Below are positions 19,547 through 28,783 of a stretch of 64,000 nt of DNA, piece after piece. The translations under genes and the position numbers were made by a program. The stretch is from Sphingobacteriaceae bacterium GW460-11-11-14-LB5 (lineage in GTDB: Bacteria; Bacteroidota; Bacteroidia; Sphingobacteriales; Sphingobacteriaceae), in contig CP021237.1 of NCBI GenBank assembly GCA_002151545.1, positions 930,001 through 994,000 of the forward strand. The letters are read 5' to 3'. Within the stretch, counting starts at the first letter, position 1; every line of letters begins with the position of its first letter. The notes beneath the pieces were generated by a model. The model had not been told where the DNA came from. It saw only the letters and a program-made list of their open reading frames with translations, and did no database searches.

Positions 19547-19566
19547 TCAATATAGTTTCAAACATA

Positions 19567-21315
19567 ATGAATATGAAAAAAGGATTTACATTAACTATTG
19601 CCCTAAAATGCTTTGGCTTAGCTTCGGTATTTGGGCTTATCCTTATGGCTACCGGGTGTAATAAGGATTTTGAAAATACATTGCCACAAACTTTTAAAAA
19701 TGATACTGCAGGGCTGGGTGCCGGTAAAAAGGTGCTTTACATTGTTTTAGATGGCGTAACTGGAGCAGCAATTAAAACACTTGCACCTGCCAATATTGCA
19801 ACTATCAATGCTAAAGCATTATATACTTTTGATGGACTTGCTGATGATAAGCGAAATGTTATTACGAATGCAGCCGGATGGACTAATATGTTTACGGGCT
19901 ACGATTATACTAAAAGTAATGTAACTACGGAGGATTTTGCCGGACTTAATTTGGCAACTACGCCTACAATTTTTACACGTATTAAGAGCTCATTAAGTTC
20001 ATCAAGAACTGTTTCAATTGCATCAACTCCACTTTTTAACGATAAGCTGGCTGGCGATGCAACCATAAAACAGAACGTATCTGATGATGCTGCAGTAAAG
20101 GCTGGAGTAGTAGCAGAGCTAAGCACAAATAATCCAACCATGGTGGTAGCACAATTTCATAGTGCTGATGTTGCAGGTGCAGCCAATGGCTATACTGCAA
20201 GTACGCCTGCTTATGCAACTGCTATTCAAACTATTGATGGGTATATTGGCGAAATTTTAACAGCATTAAAAGCTAGAAAAGGATATTCTGGCGAAAACTG
20301 GTTAATCGTTGTCGCTTCTAACAAAGGTGGTGGTGTATCAGGCGGTGGTGCAGGTTCTAATATTTACAACGATCCTTCTAGAAATACCTATGTAGCATTT
20401 TATAACCCAAGATTTTCAAAAACATTGGTTAATCAACCAGATCCAAGTTCTTATCCTTTTACAGGTTCGGCACTTCGCCTAACTTCAACTGTAGCAAACA
20501 ATGGGGTGGCAGTACTTTCTGATGCCAATATTGGTGATTTTGGTACCACTGGTGATTATACTTTTGTGTTAAAAATTAAGAGCACTGCAAGTGGCGCTAG
20601 TAACTATGCCCATTTTTGCGGTAACATGAGTAACTATACTGCCAGAGAAGGGTTAAACAGTACAGGCTGGGATTTAATGACCTGGGGCGATTCTTATTAC
20701 TTAAGTTTTGCAGGTGGTTATACCATTTCGGCCGGTGCAGTAATTAGAGATGGTAAATGGCACACACTTGCTTTTAAGTTATTTAATGAAGGAGCTGTAC
20801 GTTATGTGTCTTTATTTCAGGATGGCAAAAAACTTACCAGCGTAGATATTACCGGTAAAAACTTAACTAACCCTGCTGCCCTACACATGGGGGCCGGAAA
20901 AGCAACAGTTGCAACGGATGGTACTGATTTATGGTTTAGGGATATGGCTATTTATAATATTGCCATGACCGATGCCGATCTGATCGCCAATATGAAAAAG
21001 GAGATTTCATTTACAGCGCCTAACCCTGATAAACTATTGGGATGGTGGCCATCAAACGAAGGTACTGGTCTGGTATTAAAAGATCTTTCAGCAGCGAAAA
21101 AAGACTTTGCAGTAACCGGAAGTGCAAGCTGGGCATATTTTCTTGAAGTTTCGCCTGTTGTAGGTGGTAATATTACCGATCTGGCCTTTAAAAATGTTCC
21201 AAATGGTATTGATATTCCAGTATTAATTTACAACTGGCTAAATATAGCTGTACCGCAACAATGGGGCTTAATGGGTAATTTGTTTACCCCAACAATAGTA
21301 TTACCAACTAATTAA
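19567..21315 (+). CDS. Alkaline-phosphatase-like / LamG / DUF4983-like lipoprotein, degenerate metal site
   Basis: I chose the ATG at 19567 over an upstream TTG at 19543, giving 582 residues and a lipoprotein signal ending LMATGCNKD. Residues about 45-280 follow an alkaline-phosphatase/phosphodiesterase fold: KVLYIVLDGVTGAAI is the first metal-binding strand and WLIVVASNKGGG aligns with the usual VVTSDHGG site, but D and H are replaced by N and K. Residues about 295-490 look like a LamG/concanavalin domain (DYTFVLKIKS, GKWHTLAFKL). The tail (LLGWWPSNEGTG onwards) resembles DUF4983. It may bind rather than cleave its ligand. A paralogue lies at 23290. Confidence 0.72.
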   Translation: MNMKKGFTLTIALKCFGLASVFGLILMATGCNKDFENTLPQTFKNDTAGLGAGKKVLYIVLDGVTGAAIKTLAPANIATINAKALYTFDGLADDKRNVITNAAGWTNMFTGYDYTKSNVTTEDFAGLNLATTPTIFTRIKSSLSSSRTVSIASTPLFNDKLAGDATIKQNVSDDAAVKAGVVAELSTNNPTMVVAQFHSADVAGAANGYTASTPAYATAIQTIDGYIGEILTALKARKGYSGENWLIVVASNKGGGVSGGGAGSNIYNDPSRNTYVAFYNPRFSKTLVNQPDPSSYPFTGSALRLTSTVANNGVAVLSDANIGDFGTTGDYTFVLKIKSTASGASNYAHFCGNMSNYTAREGLNSTGWDLMTWGDSYYLSFAGGYTISAGAVIRDGKWHTLAFKLFNEGAVRYVSLFQDGKKLTSVDITGKNLTNPAALHMGAGKATVATDGTDLWFRDMAIYNIAMTDADLIANMKKEISFTAPNPDKLLGWWPSNEGTGLVLKDLSAAKKDFAVTGSASWAYFLEVSPVVGGNITDLAFKNVPNGIDIPVLIYNWLNIAVPQQWGLMGNLFTPTIVLPTN

Positions 21316-21331
21316 CTTAAAAATTGATAAA

Positions 21332-23290
21332 ATGAAAATTAATCAGTTAACTAAAATATTTGGCCTATCTCTTTTAGTGGCATTTACAGCCTGTAAAAAG
21401 TATGGCTACGAGGTACCAGACGGCTATCCAGATGATTCACAGAATGTGGCAGAAGGAACTGTTGATACCAATATGAAAGTAATAGATAAGTCTATGTATG
21501 CTAAGGCCAGGGTATTCCCTGGTTTGGTAGATCAATCAGAGCCTAGGGTTAAAGACGCCCAGTTTACTTTGGATCTTAACTTTACCGATCAAACTGCACA
21601 GAATTTAAGAATTTCGGTTGCACCTTCTCCACAATATAGTACAGGTTATTATGCCGCTCCTGGCGAACTCATTAAATTGGTAGTTCCTGCAGGAGTAGAG
21701 GGATTAACTGTACAAATAGGGGCACATACCGATAACCTTGGAGGTAAATCTCCATTGTTGCGCGATCCGGTAATTTACAACAGAAAGCTATTGGTTGCAG
21801 GAGTTAATTATATACGCAACTTGTATGGTGGGCATATATATATATTGGCTTCTTTTGCCTATGCTAATCCTGTTACTTTTAGTATTAGCGGTGCCGTAGT
21901 ATCTCCTGATTTTATCTTGGGCCAGAGTGTTGATGCGGATTGGGTTGCTAAAGTAAAAGCCTCGCAAGTACCTTGGTTAGAATTAAGGGCTAAACGGGTT
22001 ATTTTTACAATTCCGAGAGATAAGGTTATCGCTACATTTAATTCTGTAGAGCCTTTTACCAATCCATCCTTAGCCTTGACTAAATGGAATGATGTATTCG
22101 ATTTAGATTATAACGCCTGGATGGGTTTATCAGATAATGCTCCTGATATCAGAGACCGTAGTCCGCAAAGTCAATGGCGCGGTGTATTAGATATCCAGTT
22201 AACTAATGGTTATGGCCATAATGGATTTCCTTTTGTTGGTACTAATGATAGTGAGTGGTTCAGAAGTTTTACAAGTGTGAAAAGCTTGAGCACCAGTGAA
22301 GGGCAATGGGGTTCTTACCACGAATTTGGACATAATTGTCAGCAGGGTAGCGTATGGAGCTGGAGCACTTTAGGCGAAACGACTAATAACTTGTTCAGCT
22401 TTAAAGTAGCTAATAGAATTGGTGCAAATTATAATATTCTACACCCGGCCGTTTCAAGCGGTTTCCCTAAGGCAATTACTTATGCCAGCGGTAGCGGAGC
22501 AAAAAATTTCGATACCGATGCGGCCATGAACGCAGTAGATGAAGCGCCGTTTATGAAAATGACACCTTTTGTACAGATTTTTGAAAAATATGGTTATGGT
22601 GCAATGACTTATCTTTATTCAGAAGCCCGCCATGCAGATAGATTAAATTCTAGCGATATTACGAAGCATAATTTTGTGTACGAAAAGCTTTCTGATTATA
22701 CCAAAACAGATTTGTCTCCGTTTTTTGGCGCATGGGGAATTAGCGTTAGTGATGCAGTAGTGGCAAAGGTTAATGCAAAATACCCACTTTTAAAAACCGC
22801 AATATGGACCTATAATCCCTTAAATAAAACTGGTGGTACAGGGACCATTACTTATAATACTACGGTAGTATCAGTTAGTTCCTTTTATACAGGTGACGGA
22901 ACTGCGGCTGCATTAGTAGACGGTGTTGTAAGTGCTTCTTCTTACTGGCATTCTAACTATGGTACAGCAACACCAACCAATACTGTAGGTTATCCTATCA
23001 ATATTGTATTAGGTACCGGATCGCCAGTGCCGATTGCAGTTAAAGGTGTAACCTTTGCACAAAGACAAAATAATAGTGGAGGGTATGTAAAAGATGTAGA
23101 AATATTTGCCAGTAACGATAATGTAAATTACGTGAGCGTTGGCACTACCACTTTACCACAAAATACCGCAGTTTACAATTTTAATTTCCCGGCCGGTAAC
23201 ATAAGTACAAAGTTTATAAAGGTGGTGATTAAAAGCGGGGTTAATGCTACCTATGCTAACTTATCAGAATGCAATCTAATTAAACCTTAA
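21332..23290 (+). CDS. M60-like (enhancin/mucinase-type) metallopeptidase with discoidin-type C-terminal domain
   Basis: This is a 652-residue lipoprotein (signal ending AFTACKKY). The zinc motif is HEFGH at residues 330-334, with the third ligand probably E349 (LGETTNN), fitting the HExxH(8-28)E pattern of M60-like peptidases. This family, in gut Bacteroides for example, cleaves peptide bonds next to O-glycosylated Ser/Thr. Upstream of the catalytic region is a beta-rich domain (GLTVQIGAHTDNLGG), and residues about 510-650 resemble an F5/8 type C (discoidin, CBM32-like) carbohydrate-binding domain. Its place between two LamG-containing proteins in a SusC/D locus points to O-glycoprotein degradation at the cell surface. 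Confidence 0.88.
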   Translation: MKINQLTKIFGLSLLVAFTACKKYGYEVPDGYPDDSQNVAEGTVDTNMKVIDKSMYAKARVFPGLVDQSEPRVKDAQFTLDLNFTDQTAQNLRISVAPSPQYSTGYYAAPGELIKLVVPAGVEGLTVQIGAHTDNLGGKSPLLRDPVIYNRKLLVAGVNYIRNLYGGHIYILASFAYANPVTFSISGAVVSPDFILGQSVDADWVAKVKASQVPWLELRAKRVIFTIPRDKVIATFNSVEPFTNPSLALTKWNDVFDLDYNAWMGLSDNAPDIRDRSPQSQWRGVLDIQLTNGYGHNGFPFVGTNDSEWFRSFTSVKSLSTSEGQWGSYHEFGHNCQQGSVWSWSTLGETTNNLFSFKVANRIGANYNILHPAVSSGFPKAITYASGSGAKNFDTDAAMNAVDEAPFMKMTPFVQIFEKYGYGAMTYLYSEARHADRLNSSDITKHNFVYEKLSDYTKTDLSPFFGAWGISVSDAVVAKVNAKYPLLKTAIWTYNPLNKTGGTGTITYNTTVVSVSSFYTGDGTAAALVDGVVSASSYWHSNYGTATPTNTVGYPINIVLGTGSPVPIAVKGVTFAQRQNNSGGYVKDVEIFASNDNVNYVSVGTTTLPQNTAVYNFNFPAGNISTKFIKVVIKSGVNATYANLSECNLIKP

Positions 23291-24990
23291 TGGCGCTTAT
23301 TATGAAAATTAACAATAAAATATATAACATACTTTTAATTTTTTGTGCAGTAGGCTTATTTGGCTACACGGGTTGCAAAAAATACAATAATCCTTCAGCT
23401 ATTTACGAAGACCTGAAACCGCTCTCTGTTGGTCAGCGTAAGGTATTGGTGATTAGTATTGATGGTTTAACAGGTACCGAACTGCAAACTGTTGCACCAA
23501 CCAATATTGCAACATTGCAAAAAAACGCTAAGTATTCTTACAATACTTTAAAAACTTCTTCAGATGCTGCCGGATGGGTATCCATGTTAACTGGTACAGG
23601 TTTTTCAAAACATCAGATTAGCAACGATAATTTTGAAAGGAGCCAAACCGGGAATAATGCCCATGCACCAATTGTTTCTTATCGTAATGTATTCGATTAT
23701 GTTACCCAGTATAAATCTGTAAAAACAGCTTTTGTTACGCCATGGGCTAATCTGCGTAGCTATATGCGTAATGCAGACTTTTTGCCTGTAGTATCAACGG
23801 ATTTAGCTGTTAAAGATAGCACAATCAGTATTCTGAATAACCAGGCAGGCTTAGGTACCATGTTTGTGAATTTTAGAGATGTAGAAGCTGCTGGTGACAA
23901 TGGTGGTTATGTGGCAACCAATGCCAATTATAAAAATGCAATTGTTAAGGCAGATGAATATGTGGGTAATATTTTAACTGCATTAAAGGCCAGGAAGAAT
24001 TTTGCAAACGAGGAATGGCTTGTAATCGTGACCAGTAATCATGGCGGTAGTAGCGCAAACCCTACAAATGGCTTTACGCTATTATACAATCCATCTTTTA
24101 AACCTTTTGAATTAAAGAAATCGGGTTTTAATACCATAAGATTTAATAATACTTCCGTACTGGCTACCGTGCCAAACGATAACGGACTGTATGATGCAGG
24201 TACCGATAAAGATTTTACTGTGCAGATTCAGGTAAAGTTTAATTCGAATACGCGTTATCCAGCATTTTTATCTAAGAGTGTGGGAATAGATGGAACTACG
24301 CAAACAGGTTGGTTACTTTTTACTGATAATGCCAATTGGACAGTTTCAGTAGGTGGCACGCAAAATGGTTCTGGTACAGGTAGAACGCAGATTTCTGGAG
24401 GTAGCCCATTAGCTGATTTAGCATGGCATACTTTAACTTTCACTGTTAAGCGTGTAAATGCTACTACCCGAACATTAACAACCTATACGGATGGAGTACT
24501 TAATAATAGCGGCAATATTAATGGACATAAAAGCTTAACTACAGCAGAACCTTTAAAAATCGGTTTCGTTAAGGTAGACGGAAGTGGTGCAGCAGACTTT
24601 TATGCTGCCAATTTGTGCTATTTTAATACTGCTTTGGATGGAACTGTAATTTCGGCAAATAAAGATTTGAAAGATATTACCAAGCATCCTAATTATACAA
24701 ATCTTATTGGTTTCTGGCCAGTAGATGAAGGAACTGAAGGATCATTATTTAATAAAGCACCTACAGGATACGGAATGGTTTTAGCGGGTCCTTATGTATG
24801 GGGAAGTTTAGCCTCACTATATCCTCCAGGAACAACTGCTGAACCTATTACTTCAACATTGTCAATTCCATCAACAGTGAGCGACGTATCTGCATTAACC
24901 TTGTATTGGATGAAAATCAATATTCTTCCCGATTTTAGTTTTGATGGTAAACCGTACCTTAAAAACTTTGAATTAGAATTTTTAAAATAA
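23290..24990 (+). CDS. Alkaline-phosphatase-like / LamG / DUF4983-like lipoprotein, paralogue
   Basis: This protein of up to 566 residues starts one base before the end of the M60 stop (TAATG); an ATG at 23302 (MKINNKIYN) gives a better lipoprotein signal (FGYTGCKKY). It is the same architecture as the product at 19567: KVLVISIDGLTGTEL begins the phosphatase-like fold, WLVIVTSNHGGSS retains H but has N for D at the second metal site, then LamG (DFTVQIQVKF, LAWHTLTFTV) and a C-terminal LIGFWPVDEGTEG block. Whether it is still a phosphodiesterase or has become a binding protein cannot be read. It is the last gene of the locus; no terminator is seen before the next gene 32 bp on. Confidence 0.72.
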   Translation: MALIMKINNKIYNILLIFCAVGLFGYTGCKKYNNPSAIYEDLKPLSVGQRKVLVISIDGLTGTELQTVAPTNIATLQKNAKYSYNTLKTSSDAAGWVSMLTGTGFSKHQISNDNFERSQTGNNAHAPIVSYRNVFDYVTQYKSVKTAFVTPWANLRSYMRNADFLPVVSTDLAVKDSTISILNNQAGLGTMFVNFRDVEAAGDNGGYVATNANYKNAIVKADEYVGNILTALKARKNFANEEWLVIVTSNHGGSSANPTNGFTLLYNPSFKPFELKKSGFNTIRFNNTSVLATVPNDNGLYDAGTDKDFTVQIQVKFNSNTRYPAFLSKSVGIDGTTQTGWLLFTDNANWTVSVGGTQNGSGTGRTQISGGSPLADLAWHTLTFTVKRVNATTRTLTTYTDGVLNNSGNINGHKSLTTAEPLKIGFVKVDGSGAADFYAANLCYFNTALDGTVISANKDLKDITKHPNYTNLIGFWPVDEGTEGSLFNKAPTGYGMVLAGPYVWGSLASLYPPGTTAEPITSTLSIPSTVSDVSALTLYWMKINILPDFSFDGKPYLKNFELEFLK

Positions 24991-25022
24991 ACCCAAGGCA
25001 TATTCTGATAACAATTTAATTT

Positions 25023-26654
25023 ATGAACGCTCTCAACAAACTCCGTCAGCGAGATGACAATTTATTTACTGTTATTAAGGTTTTGCTGAAAGAGGTTGGT
25101 GTTAGTGTGACAGATACTTCTATAAGAGAAAAACTTAATTTCCATCCTGATTTTCCATCTCTGCTTTGCATAAAAGATGTGATAAACGATTTTGGAATTA
25201 AAAGCCTGGCTATACAAAGGAATGAAGAATTTAATCTAGAAGATTTCGAAATCCCTTTTATTGCTTCAATTCAAATGGAGGGATGGGAAAAACCTTTTTT
25301 TACTTTAATTAATAACATTGAAGAAAATGAAGTGAATTTTTTTCATCCCAGAGAATTGAAATGGGTAAGGATGAATGCAGAAGAGTTTAACAAAATTGAA
25401 CTTGGAATTATTCTTCTTGTAGAAAAGGGCCAAAACGCTGAAGAAACCAATTATAAACAAAAAAGAAAGGCAGAATTATTAGCTTCTGTTATAAATCGAA
25501 GTCCGATATTCCTGCTTATCTTTTTTGCTGTTGCTGGTGTAGTCCTTTCTTATGATGAGCAAAAAGTAAATCTTTACTATTTAGCCTTATGGGGACTCAA
25601 TTTTACAGGAACCATTGTCTCTGGTATTATCCTGGCGCTGGATATGGAATTAGAAAACCCTTTCTTGAAGGAAATGTGTTCAAGTGGGAAAAAGGTTAAC
25701 TGTTCTGCTGTATTAAATTCTAAAGGCGCTAAATTTTTAGGCCTCAGCTGGTCGATAATTGGGTTTAGCTATTTCTTTTCTAGCCTTTTTCTACAAATAT
25801 TTGGGGTGTCAAGCCAGGGATACCTGGGCATATCAGCTGTACTTTCGTTTTTAAGTGTGGCTTACATTTGTTACTCTCTTTACTACCAACTAAAAATTGC
25901 TAAACAATGGTGCGCTTTGTGCCTGGTAATTCAGGCTGTTTTATTTGTGCAATTTTTGATCCATCTTTTAAACAACCATGCGTCGTTACTTGAGTTAGCC
26001 TCATTGATAGATTATTTTCAATATGGATTAATTTTTACTTCAGTTTTACTCATCACAAACTTTATTGTTCCTACAATCAAGAAAGCCAAAACCGGGCAGC
26101 AGTATCAAAAAAAGTGGGTAAAATTAAAATTAAATCGAAATGTATTTTGGACTTCACTGGAACAGCAAAATGCTATACCAAAATTACCAGAAGACTTAGG
26201 CATTATAATAGGTAAAAAGGATGCCAGATACGAAATTATTAAAGTATGTAATCCATATTGCAATCCTTGCTCAAAAGCACATCCACATCTCGAGTCTTTG
26301 GCAGAGGGTAGTAATGATATTCGATTGAGGATAATATTTACTGCTTACGATCATGAAGCAGATTTACGGGCGGCACCTGTAAGGCATTTCCTGGCAATAG
26401 CCGCAACAAGATCTGAAGCTGACTTGAAATTAGCATTAAACGATTGGTACAATGCGCCAATAAAAGATTACGACAAATTCGCGGCGAAACATGTTATTTC
26501 TGATGATTTAAAACAGTATGGTAGTAAAATCACAGCAATGCAAGTGTGGTGCGAAAAGATGAAAATTAGGGCAACACCAACGGTTTATGTTAACGGTTAC
26601 AAACTAACTGAAAATTACCGTATCGATGAACTAACAATGATCTTGGCGAATTAA
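25023..26654 (+). CDS. VKOR-thioredoxin fusion with inactive C39-like N-terminal domain
   Basis: This is a 543-residue membrane thiol oxidoreductase. Residues about 1-135 look like a C39-peptidase-type fold without the catalytic Cys-Gly-Pro block. Residues about 150-350 are a vitamin K epoxide reductase domain with several membrane helices, the loop pair C219/C227 and the active CxxC at C297/C300 (WCALC). Residues about 390-543 are a DsbA/thioredoxin-like domain with C413-N-P-C416. VKOR reoxidises the thioredoxin domain, which makes disulfides in exported proteins. Directly downstream is a double-glycine-leader peptide with four core cysteines, which is the probable substrate. The C39-like domain could dock the leader (inference). 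Confidence 0.88.
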   Translation: MNALNKLRQRDDNLFTVIKVLLKEVGVSVTDTSIREKLNFHPDFPSLLCIKDVINDFGIKSLAIQRNEEFNLEDFEIPFIASIQMEGWEKPFFTLINNIEENEVNFFHPRELKWVRMNAEEFNKIELGIILLVEKGQNAEETNYKQKRKAELLASVINRSPIFLLIFFAVAGVVLSYDEQKVNLYYLALWGLNFTGTIVSGIILALDMELENPFLKEMCSSGKKVNCSAVLNSKGAKFLGLSWSIIGFSYFFSSLFLQIFGVSSQGYLGISAVLSFLSVAYICYSLYYQLKIAKQWCALCLVIQAVLFVQFLIHLLNNHASLLELASLIDYFQYGLIFTSVLLITNFIVPTIKKAKTGQQYQKKWVKLKLNRNVFWTSLEQQNAIPKLPEDLGIIIGKKDARYEIIKVCNPYCNPCSKAHPHLESLAEGSNDIRLRIIFTAYDHEADLRAAPVRHFLAIAATRSEADLKLALNDWYNAPIKDYDKFAAKHVISDDLKQYGSKITAMQVWCEKMKIRATPTVYVNGYKLTENYRIDELTMILAN

Positions 26655-26851
26655 ATAACAGGGTAGAACTGTATTAACGCCAAAACAAAAATAATTTTAA
26701 AACAAACCAACATATAAACCTCAGGAAATTAGCACTAATTGAGCGATGATGTACCCAGGCTGTACATACTAGTTCGGTAACTACAACCTAAGCTGTAGAC
26801 ATAAATCATTAATAACGCAACCAGAACGTAAGTTCTTAAATTTTAAATTAA
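26655..26851. promoter_or_regulatory. Upstream region of the precursor peptide with two short dyads
   Basis: The 197-bp gap contains two short inverted repeats with similar right arms: TGTAC...GTACA at 26750-26766 and CTACA...TGTAG at 26781-26798. No TAnnTTTG box was found. A separate promoter or operator for the precursor gene is plausible but only weakly supported. Confidence 0.3.
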
Positions 26852-27172
26852 ATGAAAAAAATTAGCTTAAGCCAAATTGAATTATCGGGTATGGAACCAC
26901 TGTCTCGCGAACAATTAAAAAATGTATTGGGTGGCGACGGGCCAACTACTCCAGATCCGGGTGATCCAATAACAACAACTACAACTGTTGGCGAAGATGA
27001 AGGTGGGAGCGGTGGCAGTTGCAGAATTCCTACCGATGGACCACACTCACAATACTATGTTGGTACTCAGGCTTATGTAGATGGTAGTTGTGGCCCAGCG
27101 CCATGGTCTCCATCGCAATCCATTTGCTATAATTCTACCCACAATATTTATATCTACGGTTGTAACTGGTAA
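26852..27172 (+). CDS. Double-glycine-leader precursor peptide with Thr/Pro-rich segment and four core cysteines
   Basis: This is a 106-residue precursor. The leader (1-28) starts MKKISLSQIE and ends LSREQLKNVLGG, matching Bacteroidota double-glycine leaders that C39 exporters cleave after GG. The 78-residue core begins with a Thr/Pro/Gly/acidic stretch (29-56, including five consecutive Thr at 41-45) and continues with a Cys/aromatic/Gly-rich module with cysteines at 57, 80, 92 and 104, ending GCNW. Four cysteines allow two disulfides, which fits the VKOR-thioredoxin neighbour. The Thr-rich stretch could carry O-glycans from the neighbouring glycosyltransferase-like protein (inference). I recognise no known bacteriocin family in the core. 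Confidence 0.85.
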   Translation: MKKISLSQIELSGMEPLSREQLKNVLGGDGPTTPDPGDPITTTTTVGEDEGGSGGSCRIPTDGPHSQYYVGTQAYVDGSCGPAPWSPSQSICYNSTHNIYIYGCNW

Positions 27173-27190
27173 TTAAATAAAATCAAATAA

Positions 27191-27214
27191 GGGTTAGCTT
27201 AGGCTAACTCTTTT
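27191..27214 (+). terminator. Hairpin with T-run between precursor and downstream genes (probable attenuator)
   Basis: GGTTAGC and GCTAACT pair around a TTAG loop (core GTTAGC/GCTAAC perfect), followed directly by TTTT, six bases before the next start codon. In peptide operons such partial terminators give more precursor than enzyme mRNA. Confidence 0.65.
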
Positions 27215-27219
27215 ATATT

Positions 27220-28779
27220 ATGATCTATCTTTCAGCACAACCCGATTCTATTTATTTTATTTGGCAATTAGAAATACAATTGCGAAATTTTAATTCATTA
27301 GGTATTCCCAAATCAGCAATTCATGTTTTGGTAGGGGTTGATCCTAAGGTTGGTTTACAAAAGCAGTTTGACGATTTTATTCAATCCTATCAGCATCTCG
27401 CTAATTTCTTTATTTATACAGACACAAGAGATAAACGAAAATATACCTCGTCAATAAGGCCACACATTATAAAAAAACATTTCGGAGAGATGGTTTCTCT
27501 TCAACACGAAGTTATATTTTATCATGATTCGGATGTTTTGCTAAGTAGGGTGCCGCAAATAGGAAAGTTATACGAAAATGGTGTATGTTATGTTTCGGAT
27601 ACCAGAAGTTATTTAGATAGTGCATACATCATTAAATCAGGTTCAGAAAAATTATTGGAAGAAATGGCCACAATAGTGGGTATTCCTGTTTCTACAATAA
27701 TTGCCAATGATGAAAATAGCGGTGGTGCGCAGTATATTTTGAAAAATTTGACTTACCAATTTTGGGAAAAGGTAGAGGCCGATTGTGAAGCCTTGTTCGA
27801 TATAATGAATGGTTTTAACAAACAGTTATGGCTTTCTGATTACCAGAAGCGGAAAAGCTACCGGACTGAAGACCGTGGTATACAGGCATGGTGCGCAGAT
27901 ATGTGGGCTGTTCTGTGGAATTTATGGTATTTTGGAAGCAAGGTTCATATCCATTCAGAATTGGAATTTTCCTGGCCAAATAGCCCTATAGAGAAATGGG
28001 AAAAATTAGCTGTTTTTCATTATTCAGGCCATCAACATTATGATGATAGTATTTTTAAAAAAACAAAATACATTAATTTCAAGCCATGGTACGACCAAAA
28101 ACTCAATAGCATCTCAGAAAAAGTATGTAGTTATAAAATTTTAGATGCCATAGAAGAAATAAGGACAGAATTGGATGAGGGAAGGATTCAGATACCTCAA
28201 ACTTGTATTGTTCTGGTTGTTGATAAATATCAAAAAAGCAGTTTAGACTGTTTACTCGGATTACAACAATACATTAACAAAAAATTAGAATGTAATATTC
28301 ATATTATTTTAGAAGACTTTAAGGGTATCCCATTTAATGTTAATGATTTAGGTGGTAATGATAATGAATTTCTAGATTTTGAACGCCTAAGACAAAAACT
28401 TAATGATGCGCATTATACTGAAATAATATTTTGGCCAATTCAATACCTGTTGAGTGAAAAAGACCTCCTCAATAATTTAAATATCCTAAAAGCTAATGCA
28501 GCAAATTTTAGGTGGGCAACATCATCTGTTGTTAAAAAAATAGATTTAATTTTCACAAAGGCGTTTATAGATATACTGGATGAAGATTTATTAACAATGA
28601 ACCTTAACAAATTTGAACTTGTTAAAAATCAACCTAAAAGCCTACTCTTCATAAAAAAAGATTTTTTACTTAAAAAATCCCAAGGCTCCCATCACTATGA
28701 GGAATTCGTAGCTGGATTAGGCCTCACTACGGACACCCACCAGATAAATAATTCAACACTTTTCATATTAACCAAATAA
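27220..28779 (+). CDS. Putative GT-A-type glycosyltransferase in the peptide cluster
   Basis: This is a 519-residue soluble protein with no signal peptide. The N-terminal part (about 1-310) looks like a GT-A glycosyltransferase: the start MIYLSAQPDSIYFIWQLEIQ resembles peptidyl-glycosyltransferase starts, EVIFYHDSDVLL contains a DxD-type metal site (D103-S-D105), and VFHYSGHQH followed by YINFKPW resembles the late nucleotide-sugar-binding histidine region of GT8-like enzymes. Residues about 320-519 form a separate domain I do not recognise. It sits 47 bp after the precursor gene, so glycosylation of the core peptide is the natural guess. A link to hydroxyproline/serine O-glycosyltransferases is only an impression. 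Confidence 0.6.
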   Translation: MIYLSAQPDSIYFIWQLEIQLRNFNSLGIPKSAIHVLVGVDPKVGLQKQFDDFIQSYQHLANFFIYTDTRDKRKYTSSIRPHIIKKHFGEMVSLQHEVIFYHDSDVLLSRVPQIGKLYENGVCYVSDTRSYLDSAYIIKSGSEKLLEEMATIVGIPVSTIIANDENSGGAQYILKNLTYQFWEKVEADCEALFDIMNGFNKQLWLSDYQKRKSYRTEDRGIQAWCADMWAVLWNLWYFGSKVHIHSELEFSWPNSPIEKWEKLAVFHYSGHQHYDDSIFKKTKYINFKPWYDQKLNSISEKVCSYKILDAIEEIRTELDEGRIQIPQTCIVLVVDKYQKSSLDCLLGLQQYINKKLECNIHIILEDFKGIPFNVNDLGGNDNEFLDFERLRQKLNDAHYTEIIFWPIQYLLSEKDLLNNLNILKANAANFRWATSSVVKKIDLIFTKAFIDILDEDLLTMNLNKFELVKNQPKSLLFIKKDFLLKKSQGSHHYEEFVAGLGLTTDTHQINNSTLFILTK

Positions 28780-28783
28780 ATAG

